From the NCBI GenBank assembly GCA_001916965.1, contig MNTL01000051.1:54396-118395 (forward strand): a DNA stretch of 64,000 bases, given 5' to 3'. The notes beneath the pieces are model-generated. The model saw only the letters and a program-made list of their open reading frames with translations. It was not told where the DNA came from and searched no databases. Every line of letters begins with the position of its first letter. Within the stretch, counting starts at the first letter, position 1. Below, in pieces: positions 24,934-33,988 of this stretch. Both the position numbers and the translations under genes were made by a program. The stretch is from Roseburia sp. CAG:10041_57 (GTDB lineage: Bacteria > Bacillota > Clostridia > Lachnospirales > Lachnospiraceae).

Positions 24934-26244
24934 TTAATGTTCGCACTTCCAGAAGTATGCAGAATATGGTGGAAGCTTACTTCCCCCTCCAAAGTCATGC
25001 GGTTCCCCGGTAATCAGATCTATGGCTGTGCCGCAGCCGGCATCAAAGTGCGCTGTATATTCGTTCTCATCTGCGTTGATGGCAACAAGCACTCTCTCCT
25101 CATCTGTCTTTCGTTCAAAGATACACTGTCTGTTGGTCAGTACAACGGAACGGAAATCGCCATATTGCAGAGCAGTGCTTGACTTTTTCGCCTCGGCAAG
25201 CTTAGAAATCCACTCTGATAAATCATTCCATACAGGTGCATCAAAGCACGCTCTCAGTGCAGGATCCCCTTCTGACTTCTGTGCCTTCGCCCCCCACTCA
25301 CTGCCATAGTATACACAGGGAATGCCCGGCATGCCAAAGCACATTGCATAGATCAGTGGCAGATGCTTCTCGTTGGTCAATATACTCGCCACTCTGGTCA
25401 CATCATGGTTATCTACAAAGGACAACAGGTGCTTGCCCCTGTACAATGTCCAGTTCTCCGGTCCGAACTGTCTGAGCAGAGAATGTACGATTTCAAACAG
25501 GTTCATGGAATTAAAGCTGCTGTACAAGCCCTTATAGCATTCATAATTGGTAGCTGAATGCAGCATATCGTCGCCCACAAGTCTCTTATAATCACCATGC
25601 AGCATCTCGCCTACCAGGAAGAAATCCTGTTTCCTGCTGTCACAGAAGCTGCGCAGCCGCCTGCAGAACTCCGGTGAAAGACAATATGCCACATCCAGTC
25701 TCAGACCATCAATATCAAATTCATTAATCCACTGTGCCACACTCTCCAGAATATGAACTACTGCTTCTTCATTTCCAAGATTCAGCTTTACCAGATCATA
25801 ATTGCCTTCCCAGCCTTCATACCATAATCCATCATGATACGGGGAATCCCCCTGAAAATTCAACATGAACCAGTTGCGATACTGTGAATTCTCCCTATTC
25901 TTTAATACATCCTGAAAAGCCCAGAATCCTCGTCCTACATGGTTAAATACACCGTCCAGTATCACTCTGATGCCGTTCTCATGTAATCTGGCAATGACCT
26001 CTTTCAAATCCTCATTGGTTCCCAGTCTCTTATCTACCATTCTGTAGTCTCTGGTGTTATATCCATGTGTATCGGATTCAAATACCGGTGAGAAATATAC
26101 TGCATTCACACCCAGCTTCTTCATATGTGGAATCCAGTCCACTACTTTCAGAATTCTGTGTGTCAGTACTCCATCATTTTCAAATGGTGCTCCACAGAAT
26201 CCTAAAGGATATATCTGATAAAATACACTTTCATATGCCCACAT
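24934..26244 (-). CDS. GH13 alpha-amylase-family enzyme (cyclomaltodextrinase/neopullulanase-like)
   Basis: A 436-aa protein with no signal peptide, so cytosolic. The four GH13 conserved regions are visible: DGVFNHVG (I), GLRLDVAY with the nucleophile Asp (II), FLVGEMLHGD with the acid Glu (III) and SFVDNHDVTRV with the transition-state Asp (IV). The N-terminal extra domain of classical neopullulanases is absent and the C-terminal beta-domain is short. It probably hydrolyses short alpha-glucans or maltodextrins. It is transcribed alone, convergent with cellobiose phosphorylase. A symmetric operator-like site lies about 170 bp upstream. Confidence 0.88.
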   Translation of the reverse strand: MWAYESVFYQIYPLGFCGAPFENDGVLTHRILKVVDWIPHMKKLGVNAVYFSPVFESDTHGYNTRDYRMVDKRLGTNEDLKEVIARLHENGIRVILDGVFNHVGRGFWAFQDVLKNRENSQYRNWFMLNFQGDSPYHDGLWYEGWEGNYDLVKLNLGNEEAVVHILESVAQWINEFDIDGLRLDVAYCLSPEFCRRLRSFCDSRKQDFFLVGEMLHGDYKRLVGDDMLHSATNYECYKGLYSSFNSMNLFEIVHSLLRQFGPENWTLYRGKHLLSFVDNHDVTRVASILTNEKHLPLIYAMCFGMPGIPCVYYGSEWGAKAQKSEGDPALRACFDAPVWNDLSEWISKLAEAKKSSTALQYGDFRSVVLTNRQCIFERKTDEERVLVAINADENEYTAHFDAGCGTAIDLITGEPHDFGGGSKLPPYSAYFWKCEH

Positions 26245-26398
26245 CTCTTACTCCCGCCTTTCTTCATTCTCAGTAACGTGTACACTATAAGTATATCATT
26301 TTCTGTCGTTTTTTAAAGTTTTCTGTTAATTTATTTTGTGAAATGCCATAAATTTTTTTTCTTTTTTCATACCATATTTTCATCGTAAATGATTCCTT

Positions 26399-26480
26399 TT
26401 TTCCACATTTATTAGATGTTCGTCGCGACAAACAGCCTTAAAAGGTTGAGAAAACCACAATTTCCACAAAGTTATCCACA
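26399..26480. promoter_or_regulatory. DnaA-box cluster
   Basis: A perfect box TTATCCACA at 26472-26480, with near matches ending in TTTCCACA just upstream (about 26460-26468) and TTTTCCACA at about 26399-26407, all in the same orientation. It could be a DnaA titration or regulatory site. The surrounding genes give no support for a replication origin. Confidence 0.45.
26417..26434. promoter_or_regulatory. 18-bp palindromic operator candidate upstream of GH13
   Basis: TGTTCGTCGCGACAAACA is symmetric around TCGCGA except for one position pair. It lies about 170 bp before the GH13 start on the same intergenic stretch. The 360-bp gap holds no gene. Confidence 0.45.
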
Positions 26481-26603
26481 CCCTTGTTATTTAATTGAAA
26501 ATGCACATTTTAAATTGTGAAGCCAGGAATAACGTGCGTTTTTTTATTATTTTACTGTGTTTTTACGTCTTATCAATGTCAGTCATATTCTATTTTTACA
26601 CAT

Positions 26604-29084
26604 TTATAACCAGTCATTCCAGAACTTTTCCACTCTTTTTGAGACTTCATCCACATTAACGATTTCATACTGGCTCCATTCTCTTGGAAACATCCTTCTA
26701 TACTGATATGTCATAAAGCGCTCATCCAGAAGAACAACAACTCCCACATCCTCTGCAGTACGAATCACCCGCCCCGCAGACTGTAAGACCTTATTCATGC
26801 CAGGATAACGGTACGCATAATCAAAACCGTTCTCCCCCAGTTCATCAAAGTATTCTTTCAGCAGTTCTCTTTCACAGCATACCTGTGGCAATCCGGTTCC
26901 GACAATCAACGCCCCGATAAGGCTGTCATTTTTCAGGTCAATTCCTTCTGAGAAAATTCCTCCCATAACACAGAAGCCTATCAGAATCTTATCTTCTTCC
27001 TCTTCTATCTCAAAGGCTATCTCCGTATTCAGGTCACATCCTTCATTGCCTGTGAATCGTTTCAGGAAATCCTCTCTCATTGATTCGCTCATATATTCTT
27101 CCTGAAGAATACATTCCATACATTCCTCATTGTAATAGTATTCCATAAAGCAGTCATATACTTCTTCCAGAAATGCATGGGAAGGAAAAAACACCATATA
27201 ATTGCCATATCGCTGCTGTACCACTTCATAAATATATCTGGCGATTCTCTGATATTCTTCATCACTTCGTCTCACATATTTACTGGTCACATCATTTGCC
27301 AGAAGCAGCTTCTTCTTTTCTTCCTGAAAGGTGGACTGTGCATAGACTTCATAATCCTGCTCTTCCCCACCCAGAAGCTTCTTATAATATTGTATGGGCA
27401 GAAATGTTGCAGAGAACAGAATCGTGCTGCGTCCTCTGTACATACAGTTCTTGAGATTGTTCGCAGGATTCACGCAGAAGAGCTTGAGCATAAACTCCCC
27501 CTCCTGCATCTGTTGGCTGTACACCACATAATTATCGTCCATAATCTCATACATATTCAGGAAATGAGCAATATCAAAATAAAAATCCAGAAGCTCACTG
27601 CGCTCCGGCATACTGTCATGTTCCTCCAGAAATTCATCCATGGTGGCATAGGCTCTGGTCAATGCCATAACAAAAGGCGCAATCATGTCTTCCCTTCTGT
27701 AATTCACACATTCCCGCTTCATAGCCAGAAGCTCCTTATTGCATTTTTCCAGCTGCCTCTCCAGCTTGGGACTTTCCTTCTTGACTAATTTCTTCATTTT
27801 GAGAAAATCTTCCTTGAAAAGGGCTGCACTGTACATCTCTCTGCCTCTCTCCAGCAGATTGTGCGCCTCATCAATCAGGAATATATAATCTTTGCTTCCA
27901 AGTCCTTCTGCAAAAAAACGTTTGAGATACACATTCGGGTCAAATACGTAGTTATAGTCACATATGATGGCATCCGCATACATGCTCATATCCAGACTCA
28001 TTTCAAAGGGGCATACCTGATGCTTTCTTGCGCATTCCAGAATAATATCTCTTGAAAACATATTCTCTGACTGAAGCAGTTCATACATTGCATCATTGAT
28101 TCTGTCAAAATGCCCTTTGGCATAAGGGCAGTAATCCGGGGTACACTCTGTTTCTTCCATGGGACATATTTTGTCTTTTGCCGTAATGACCAGTACTTTC
28201 ATTGCAAGACCATGCTCTGCCAGCAGTTTGAAGCAGTCCTGTGCCACGGTTCTTGTAATTGTCTTGGCAGTGAGATAAAATATCTTCTCAGCCATGCCCT
28301 CTCCTATGGCTTTTACCGATGGGAATACCGTAGATATTGTCTTACCTACCCCCGTAGGCGCTTCCAGAAAGAGCTTGCGTCTATGGTAAATAGTCTGGTA
28401 TACATAAGTTACCAGTTCTTTCTGTCCTTCTCTATAAGGAAATGGAAAAGACATCTGTTTGATGGACTCTGTTCTCTTCCTGTTCCATGCAAACTGAAAA
28501 TCTGTCCACTTCTTGTATTCAAGCAGTAACTGTGTGAACCATTCAGATAATTCGTTAAAAGTATAAGATTCATGGAAATATTTAATCTCTTCTGTCTCCA
28601 TATTACAATAAGTCATACGAACACCTGTTGTAGATATCCCATTCTGGCTTGCATAGATATAGGCATAGCATTTTGCCTGTGCAAGATGAACTCCTACAGG
28701 CTTGTTGATTCTCTTCAAATCTCTGTATGTACCCTTGATCTCATCTATCACGACCTCATCCATGACACTGTTCATATCCGTGAGCAATCCGGCACTTTCC
28801 TCGATTAATACCTCTGAATCCTGTGCTTCTGCCCGCTGATTCCAGAGCGTATCTATGATTCCATCTGCCCTGCCTTCGATCACCACATCATACTCCTGTG
28901 TCTTCCAGACGTGGCGAAGCATGACTTCTGCATGATAATCACTGCCCATTCTGCGCTGGATCATCCTGTGTATGCGTCCGCCCTCCTGCATGGCTGTATC
29001 GGAGCCGCCAGTTCTTCTGTTATCAATATTACCCTCTCTGAGAATAAATTCTACCAGCTGTCTTACTGATGCTCTGATCTCCAT
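26604..29084 (-). CDS. XPD/DinG-like Fe-S helicase with N-terminal PD-(D/E)XK nuclease domain
   Basis: 826 aa. Residues about 30-145 look like a Cas4/AddB-type nuclease: GRADGIID, then VIDEIKG (Asp/Glu-x-Lys, residues 113-118) and the QxxxY helix HLAQAKCYAYIYA. The rest is a superfamily-2 helicase: Walker A EAPTGVGKT (241-249), four cysteines at about 307, 314, 319 and 358 for a 4Fe-4S cluster, a LIDEAHN box, and motif VI near QSAGRVIRTAEDVG. It should unwind and process DNA, probably in repair. This nuclease-helicase fusion is known in Clostridia as an unnamed DNA helicase; the exact role is unknown. Confidence 0.88.
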   Translation of the reverse strand: MEIRASVRQLVEFILREGNIDNRRTGGSDTAMQEGGRIHRMIQRRMGSDYHAEVMLRHVWKTQEYDVVIEGRADGIIDTLWNQRAEAQDSEVLIEESAGLLTDMNSVMDEVVIDEIKGTYRDLKRINKPVGVHLAQAKCYAYIYASQNGISTTGVRMTYCNMETEEIKYFHESYTFNELSEWFTQLLLEYKKWTDFQFAWNRKRTESIKQMSFPFPYREGQKELVTYVYQTIYHRRKLFLEAPTGVGKTISTVFPSVKAIGEGMAEKIFYLTAKTITRTVAQDCFKLLAEHGLAMKVLVITAKDKICPMEETECTPDYCPYAKGHFDRINDAMYELLQSENMFSRDIILECARKHQVCPFEMSLDMSMYADAIICDYNYVFDPNVYLKRFFAEGLGSKDYIFLIDEAHNLLERGREMYSAALFKEDFLKMKKLVKKESPKLERQLEKCNKELLAMKRECVNYRREDMIAPFVMALTRAYATMDEFLEEHDSMPERSELLDFYFDIAHFLNMYEIMDDNYVVYSQQMQEGEFMLKLFCVNPANNLKNCMYRGRSTILFSATFLPIQYYKKLLGGEEQDYEVYAQSTFQEEKKKLLLANDVTSKYVRRSDEEYQRIARYIYEVVQQRYGNYMVFFPSHAFLEEVYDCFMEYYYNEECMECILQEEYMSESMREDFLKRFTGNEGCDLNTEIAFEIEEEEDKILIGFCVMGGIFSEGIDLKNDSLIGALIVGTGLPQVCCERELLKEYFDELGENGFDYAYRYPGMNKVLQSAGRVIRTAEDVGVVVLLDERFMTYQYRRMFPREWSQYEIVNVDEVSKRVEKFWNDWL

Positions 29085-29135
29085 ACGGCTCCTCCTTTTT
29101 ATTCTTATGTACTCTCCAGGTCTTCCTCATTATGC

Positions 29136-29182
29136 AAAAACTCCCCGTCACTGCTTATAGTACTATAACAGTAACAGGGAGT
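29136..29182 (-). terminator. Terminator of the HPr-like gene
   Basis: An ACTCCC-type stem with a mismatch, long loop arms CACTG/CAGTA, and five T's on the minus strand, 27 bp after the stop codon. Confidence 0.7.
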
Positions 29183-29208
29183 CAAATATGCTCATACAAC
29201 AGAAATAC

Positions 29209-29433
29209 TTATGCTACGCAAAGTGTGTTTACATAACTTTCAAATTCATGGTTATCACCAGCGTACTTTACTGTAAGCGTAGAATTAAAATCCAGACCCA
29301 TAACGCCTAAAATGGATTTCGCATCAATAATAAAATGATTATAGAAAATATCAATATCAAAATCACACTGAGATGCCTTGTTCACAAAGTCCTTTACTTC
29401 TTCCGGTGTCATTTTAATTTTACGTTCTTTCAT
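29209..29433 (-). CDS. HPr-like protein lacking the active-site histidine
   Basis: 74 aa from the chosen start. The C-terminal half has the HPr signature IDAKSILGVMGLDF and beta-strands (STLTVKYAGDNHEFESYV). The position where phosphocarrier HPr has the GlyLeuHisAlaArgPro loop reads SQCDFDIDIFYN, so His15 is absent and it cannot act as a standard phosphotransfer protein. Such divergent HPr-fold proteins are common in Lachnospiraceae and of unknown role. It is transcribed alone with its own terminator. The start at 29433 is uncertain; nine extra upstream residues are possible. Confidence 0.75.
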   Translation of the reverse strand: MKERKIKMTPEEVKDFVNKASQCDFDIDIFYNHFIIDAKSILGVMGLDFNSTLTVKYAGDNHEFESYVNTLCVA

Positions 29434-29460
29434 GTCCTTATACCTATACCTTTCTGGCAT

Positions 29461-29767
29461 CTATCATCCACAGACGATAGAGCACACAACCGTTTCTTTA
29501 CCTTATGCGGTAAACATCCACATGTCAATGCATGGGATCATTGTTTCTTATTTGAATATTTATTATTCACGTGCTTATTATACACGAAACTGACATGATG
29601 TAAATACATATTGGAAACTTTCGTGAATTATGTCGTTTCCATGTTCCTATTTAAGTATAATCTGGAATATTTCTTGTCAAATTATCCATTAAATCCGGTT
29701 AAAAACTGTCGTAATTTTATATTTTTAACTTAAATTTGTAATTTTCATCATACATTTTAATTTTTTA
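29461..29767. other. Intergenic stretch without recognised gene
   Basis: AT-rich and probably holding the promoter of the HPr-like gene. I see no open frame with a ribosome site, no strong hairpin and no repeat shared with other parts of the window. Confidence 0.6.
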
Positions 29768-30550
29768 TCACCTAAACTCCACCATATATGGTCGAAACCA
29801 CTTAGGAAGCATGTTCATCTGTAGCCCCGGATTCTTTCTCTCCTGTATGGCAACACTCTGACAGAAACACGTAAACAACTCCCTGTAAATTGTCTCATTC
29901 TGCGAGAAATGCAGCATACTCGTATCAAAATTCTGATGAGTGACAAGATACCAGTCATGAAATTGTGGATGCAGCCCAAATATACCTCTGTTCTCATCAT
30001 AGATGATAAAATTGTCCGCAGGCAGACGGTCGGCAAAATGTGGAATCAAAAATGTAAGAATATCGCTTTTTGGTGCGATTCTTGCATACAAAATCCCATT
30101 CTCCAGTTCTTCAAATCTTAGAAATTCTCTCCAATGGTTCAATTCTCTGGATGTCCGCCTATAATAGGAAAATGTCCTGCTCACAGCCTCTACATGAAGC
30201 CGTTCCAGAATTCTCTTATCATGAGTCCGAAGCCCCAAAACGACCGTATGATATACAGCATCTGCTTTCTCTTCCCCTTTTGAAACCATTGCCAGACACA
30301 GATCATAAAAGCCACTTTCCCCGAATTCTTTTTTCAATGTCCTGATGACTTTCTCTGCCTTGCCTCTGTCAGTCTCAATATGCTGATAGTAACAGGACAA
30401 TCTCTGTATATACGGTTCCTCTGTCAGAAGATGGATTCTGTCGTGGCTGTCTATCTGTTCTTCTTTCTTAATCTGATATGCCTCATAGATTCCACTCAAT
30501 ATCCCGTCTATACTGTCTTCGCAGATCAGTGCATATTCATATTCTTCCAT
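29768..30550 (-). CDS. DUF4130 / TIGR03915-type putative DNA repair protein
   Basis: 260 aa. The N-terminal segment (YEYALICEDSIDGILSGIYEAY) and the C-terminal region (HWREFLRFEELENGILYARIAPKSDILTFLIPHFADRLP...FIIYDENRGIFGLH) match the protein that accompanies a radical-SAM partner and is annotated as a putative DNA metabolism or repair protein. The pairing is conserved in many bacteria, and here the partner ends 58 bp upstream on the same strand. It contains no known catalytic motif that I can name. It probably handles a damaged or modified base together with the partner. Confidence 0.85.
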   Translation of the reverse strand: MEEYEYALICEDSIDGILSGIYEAYQIKKEEQIDSHDRIHLLTEEPYIQRLSCYYQHIETDRGKAEKVIRTLKKEFGESGFYDLCLAMVSKGEEKADAVYHTVVLGLRTHDKRILERLHVEAVSRTFSYYRRTSRELNHWREFLRFEELENGILYARIAPKSDILTFLIPHFADRLPADNFIIYDENRGIFGLHPQFHDWYLVTHQNFDTSMLHFSQNETIYRELFTCFCQSVAIQERKNPGLQMNMLPKWFRPYMVEFR

Positions 30551-30608
30551 TATTTCTGATAACCATCCCTTTCCATAACCTGCATACTATTTGCAAAACT
30601 GATTTTGT

Positions 30609-31982
30609 TCATACTGCCTTATCCCTGTTATCACCTTGTTGCAGCATTCTGACATTCTCCGTACTGTCATCCAGCAGCGATAACTGCTTATAGGTTATCC
30701 CACTTTGATCAAAAGGCAGCTTCTCATGTATGGAAAGAAGATTTCTGGTAATATAATCTTCCTCCAGTTTGGTAGGATACATCATTTTGCCACTACAGGT
30801 AATAAAATACAGCGCTCTCTTTAATACAACACCCATCTTCTTGAGATCCTCGAAGCCAAGTCTGGCGGTCTTTCTTGCACCGCATATCCTTCTGGCACTG
30901 TTGACACCAATACCCGGCACTCGAAGAAGCGTATGATAATCAGCCCTGTTGATCTCCACCGGGAACTGTTCCAGATGCTGTAATGCCCAGTCACACTTGG
31001 GGTCCAGCAGAATGTTGAAATTAGGTCTTTTCTCATTCAACAGTTCTTCTGCTCTGAACTGGTAGAACCGCATCAACCAGTCTGCCTGATATAACCTGTG
31101 TTCCCGAAGAAGTGGCGTTCCCGTATGAAGTGCCGGCAACTCCTTATCTTCATTGATACTGACATAAGCAGAATAGAACACCCTCTTTAGCTCAAAATTA
31201 TCATACAGTCCCTGCGCTACTGCCATGATCTGATAATCGCTCTCCGGTGTGGCTCCCACGATCATCTGCGTAGACTGCCCTGCGGGTACAAAATCAGGCG
31301 CATGACGGTATATTGCCACTTCATTTCTCCCCTGCCGGATTCCCTGTTGGATCTGGCGCATCGGTGTCAGAATGTTCTTGCGATGTTTGTTTGGTGCAAG
31401 CTTTTTAAGACCGTCTGCTGTAGGTAATTCCAGGTTCACGCTCATTCTGTCTGTAAGATACCCTGTCTTCTGTATCAGAACAGGATCCGCTCCTGGTATG
31501 CCTTTTACATGAATATATCCACGAAAATGATAAACATTGCGAAGCTTATAAACCACCTGCCATATCATTTCCATCGTCTGATTGGGAGTACCTATAATGC
31601 CGGAACTCAGAAATAAACCTTCTATATAATTACGGCGGTAGAAATTCATCGTCAGTTCACAGACCTCGTCCGGCGTGAATGTGGCTCTGGGTACATCATT
31701 ACTGCGGCGGTTAAGACAGTACTTGCAGTCATAGATACATTCATTGGACAGTAGAATCTTCAATAGTGAGATACATCTTCCATCTGCTGCAAAGCTGTGG
31801 CAGATTCCTGCAGATATGCAGTTTCCCATATCCCTGCCATTGCCCTTACGACTCACTCCTGAGCTACTACAAGATACATCATATTTAGCTGCATCACTTA
31901 ATATCTTCAGTTTATCCATTATGGTCTGACTACTGGGAGTAAACATTTCTACTGAGACATCATATTTATAATTTTTCTGCAT
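30609..31982 (-). CDS. Putative DNA modification/repair radical SAM protein (TIGR03916 type)
   Basis: 457 aa. A radical-SAM cluster motif CIYDCKYC (Cys82-x3-Cys86-x2-Cys89) is preceded by four more cysteines (38, 55, 61, 70) that could hold an auxiliary cluster. Barrel segments follow (GLFLSSGIIGTPNQTMEMI, GYIHVKGIPGADP). The C-terminus carries a helix-hairpin-helix DNA-binding motif (LLRVPGIGVNSARRI), which supports action on DNA. It is in an operon with the DUF4130 protein. AGAGGAAGAA precedes the start. The chemistry is unestablished. Confidence 0.9.
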   Translation of the reverse strand: MQKNYKYDVSVEMFTPSSQTIMDKLKILSDAAKYDVSCSSSGVSRKGNGRDMGNCISAGICHSFAADGRCISLLKILLSNECIYDCKYCLNRRSNDVPRATFTPDEVCELTMNFYRRNYIEGLFLSSGIIGTPNQTMEMIWQVVYKLRNVYHFRGYIHVKGIPGADPVLIQKTGYLTDRMSVNLELPTADGLKKLAPNKHRKNILTPMRQIQQGIRQGRNEVAIYRHAPDFVPAGQSTQMIVGATPESDYQIMAVAQGLYDNFELKRVFYSAYVSINEDKELPALHTGTPLLREHRLYQADWLMRFYQFRAEELLNEKRPNFNILLDPKCDWALQHLEQFPVEINRADYHTLLRVPGIGVNSARRICGARKTARLGFEDLKKMGVVLKRALYFITCSGKMMYPTKLEEDYITRNLLSIHEKLPFDQSGITYKQLSLLDDSTENVRMLQQGDNRDKAV

Positions 31983-32215
31983 TTCTTCCTCTTTTTATTT
32001 CTAATTTTAAATTAGAACTTGCGTTCCGAATATTTGTTTGTTACACTATACCATACATACGTTCTGAATGCAATACTCCTTTTTATTTTTATCCGAATAG
32101 AAAAAGACAATAAATGTCTTAAAATGTACGACTTTTTGACTTCCTAATTGTCATTTTTTTTACTATAATAGATATACGTTTGCAAACAATTCAAGAAAGG
32201 TAAGGGGTTACTTTT

Positions 32216-33988
32216 ATGACTGCATTTGAGTGGTTCTATTCTTTTCTCAGGAAACATAACCGTAAGATGTTTTTCGGTCTTGTCCTGGTCACGATCATCT
32301 CCATACTGGCTATCGTAAAGCCTATCGTATCCGGTGCCATTGTAGATGACGTTATCACTGCCGGGCAATATGATCTTCTGCCCTGGCTGATTGCATTGCT
32401 GATCCTGATTACGATCATTCGTGGTGTACTCCGTTACTGGTCACAGGTCATCTTCGAGACCTGTTCGCAAGATGTTCTTTATTCCATGCGTGATACCGTA
32501 TACCGCAAGCTTCTTCAGGAAGATTTCGCATTCTATAATAAGAAGCGTACCGGTGATCTCCTGAGCCGGCAGACAGGTGATATGGATGCAATCCGACATT
32601 TCGTAGCATTTGTTATTTATCAGGTCTATGAAAATGTATTTCTGTTTTTCTTCGCTCTGATCATGATCTTCACGGTAAGCTGGCAGCTGGCTCTGTGCAT
32701 GTGCATCATCCTGCCTTTTGCCGCAGCCGTAACATTCAGTCAGACAAAGGAAGGACGTCCACGATTCCAGCATATTCGTGAACAGTTCTCCTCCCTGAAT
32801 ACCTTTGTTCAGGAAAATGTCAGTGGTAACCGAGTGGTGAAGGCTTTCTCCAAGGAAGATTACGAGATTCAGAAATTTAATAAGGAAAATGATGCTTACC
32901 GCGATGCAGAGCTTGCCGCAGCTGAAATCTGGACAAAATATGTGCCTCTTTTTGAATTTCTGTCCAATATGCTGACCGTTATCCTTATGCTGGTGGGAAG
33001 TATCATGGTTATCCGCGGCAGCATGACCCTGGGTAATTACGTTACGATCAATGGTTATCTGTGGATGCTGATGAATCCTCTGCGTCAGATAGGCTGGCGT
33101 ATCAATGATATTCAGCGTTTTACCACTTCTGTTGAGAAGATATATGCTACATACAGCGAAGAACCTGATGTAAAACGACCAGTCAGCGGCATTGGGAAGA
33201 AGCGTCTCAACGGAGATGTAGAATTTCGAAATGTCTCCTACAGTGCAGATGATGAGGATATCATCCATAATGTAAGCTTCCATATTAAGAGTGGTCAGAC
33301 TGTAGGTATTCTTGGTTCTACCGGCTCTGGCAAATCCACGATCATGAATCTGCTTTGCCGTTTCTATGATGTTACAGATGGTGAAGTTCTGGTGGATGGC
33401 ATCAATGTAAAAGACCTGGATCTCTACAATCTCAGAGCCAATATCGGTATGGCAATGCAGGATGTATTCCTTTTCTCAGACACTGTAGAGGGTAATATAG
33501 CCTACAGCCGCCCTGACTGTCCTTTTGAAGAAGTACAGAAGGCTGCCATTATGGCCGATGCGGATGCGTTCATTCAGGCAATGCCGGATGGCTATGATAC
33601 TATTGTAGGAGAAAGAGGTGTGGGACTTTCCGGTGGGCAGAAACAGAGGATTTCTCTGGCAAGAGCACTGTTAAAGGAACCGTCTATTCTGATTCTGGAT
33701 GATACCACATCCGCTGTCGATATGGAGACTGAGAGCTACATCCAGAAGCAGTTAAGCTCTATTGACCATCAATGTACGATTTTCGTAGTCGCATACAGAA
33801 TCTCTTCTATCAAGGATTCTGATGTTATCCTTGTCCTGAATAATGGTCATATCGTAGAACAGGGAACACATGACGAATTACTGGCAAAGAATGGCTACTA
33901 TGCAACTGTATTCCGCCATCAGTATGGAGAATACGAACAATATACCAAGCGGGAATCAGGAAAGGAGGAATATCATGGCACGAAATAA
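32216..33988 (+). CDS. ABC exporter subunit with degenerate nucleotide site
   Basis: A 590-aa half-transporter: six membrane helices (about residues 20-310) then an ATPase domain with Walker A GSTGSGKST and signature LSGGQKQR. The catalytic Glu after Walker B is Asp (LILDDTTSAVD) and the switch His is Tyr (VVAYRIS), so this half would form the non-hydrolysing site of a heterodimer. That pattern is known from asymmetric exporters such as BmrCD and TM287/288. It overlaps the next gene by 14 bp. The substrate may be drugs, lipids or peptides; unknown. The ribosome site is AAGGTAAGGGG. Confidence 0.93.
   Translation: MTAFEWFYSFLRKHNRKMFFGLVLVTIISILAIVKPIVSGAIVDDVITAGQYDLLPWLIALLILITIIRGVLRYWSQVIFETCSQDVLYSMRDTVYRKLLQEDFAFYNKKRTGDLLSRQTGDMDAIRHFVAFVIYQVYENVFLFFFALIMIFTVSWQLALCMCIILPFAAAVTFSQTKEGRPRFQHIREQFSSLNTFVQENVSGNRVVKAFSKEDYEIQKFNKENDAYRDAELAAAEIWTKYVPLFEFLSNMLTVILMLVGSIMVIRGSMTLGNYVTINGYLWMLMNPLRQIGWRINDIQRFTTSVEKIYATYSEEPDVKRPVSGIGKKRLNGDVEFRNVSYSADDEDIIHNVSFHIKSGQTVGILGSTGSGKSTIMNLLCRFYDVTDGEVLVDGINVKDLDLYNLRANIGMAMQDVFLFSDTVEGNIAYSRPDCPFEEVQKAAIMADADAFIQAMPDGYDTIVGERGVGLSGGQKQRISLARALLKEPSILILDDTTSAVDMETESYIQKQLSSIDHQCTIFVVAYRISSIKDSDVILVLNNGHIVEQGTHDELLAKNGYYATVFRHQYGEYEQYTKRESGKEEYHGTK

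Noticed and set aside
26399..26480. Replication origin
   Set aside because: A single perfect DnaA box with two weak ones, no dnaA/dnaN/rpmH neighbours and no AT-rich unwinding repeats. Recorded only as a DnaA-box cluster.
32136..32169. SigA promoter TTGACT...TATAAT before the ABC exporter
   Set aside because: The spacer is 22 nt, too long for a standard promoter; the -10 alone may be used but is not convincing.
32441..33283. 280-codon minus-strand frame
   Set aside because: Antisense shadow of the ABC exporter subunit; Cys/His-rich and without a start signal.
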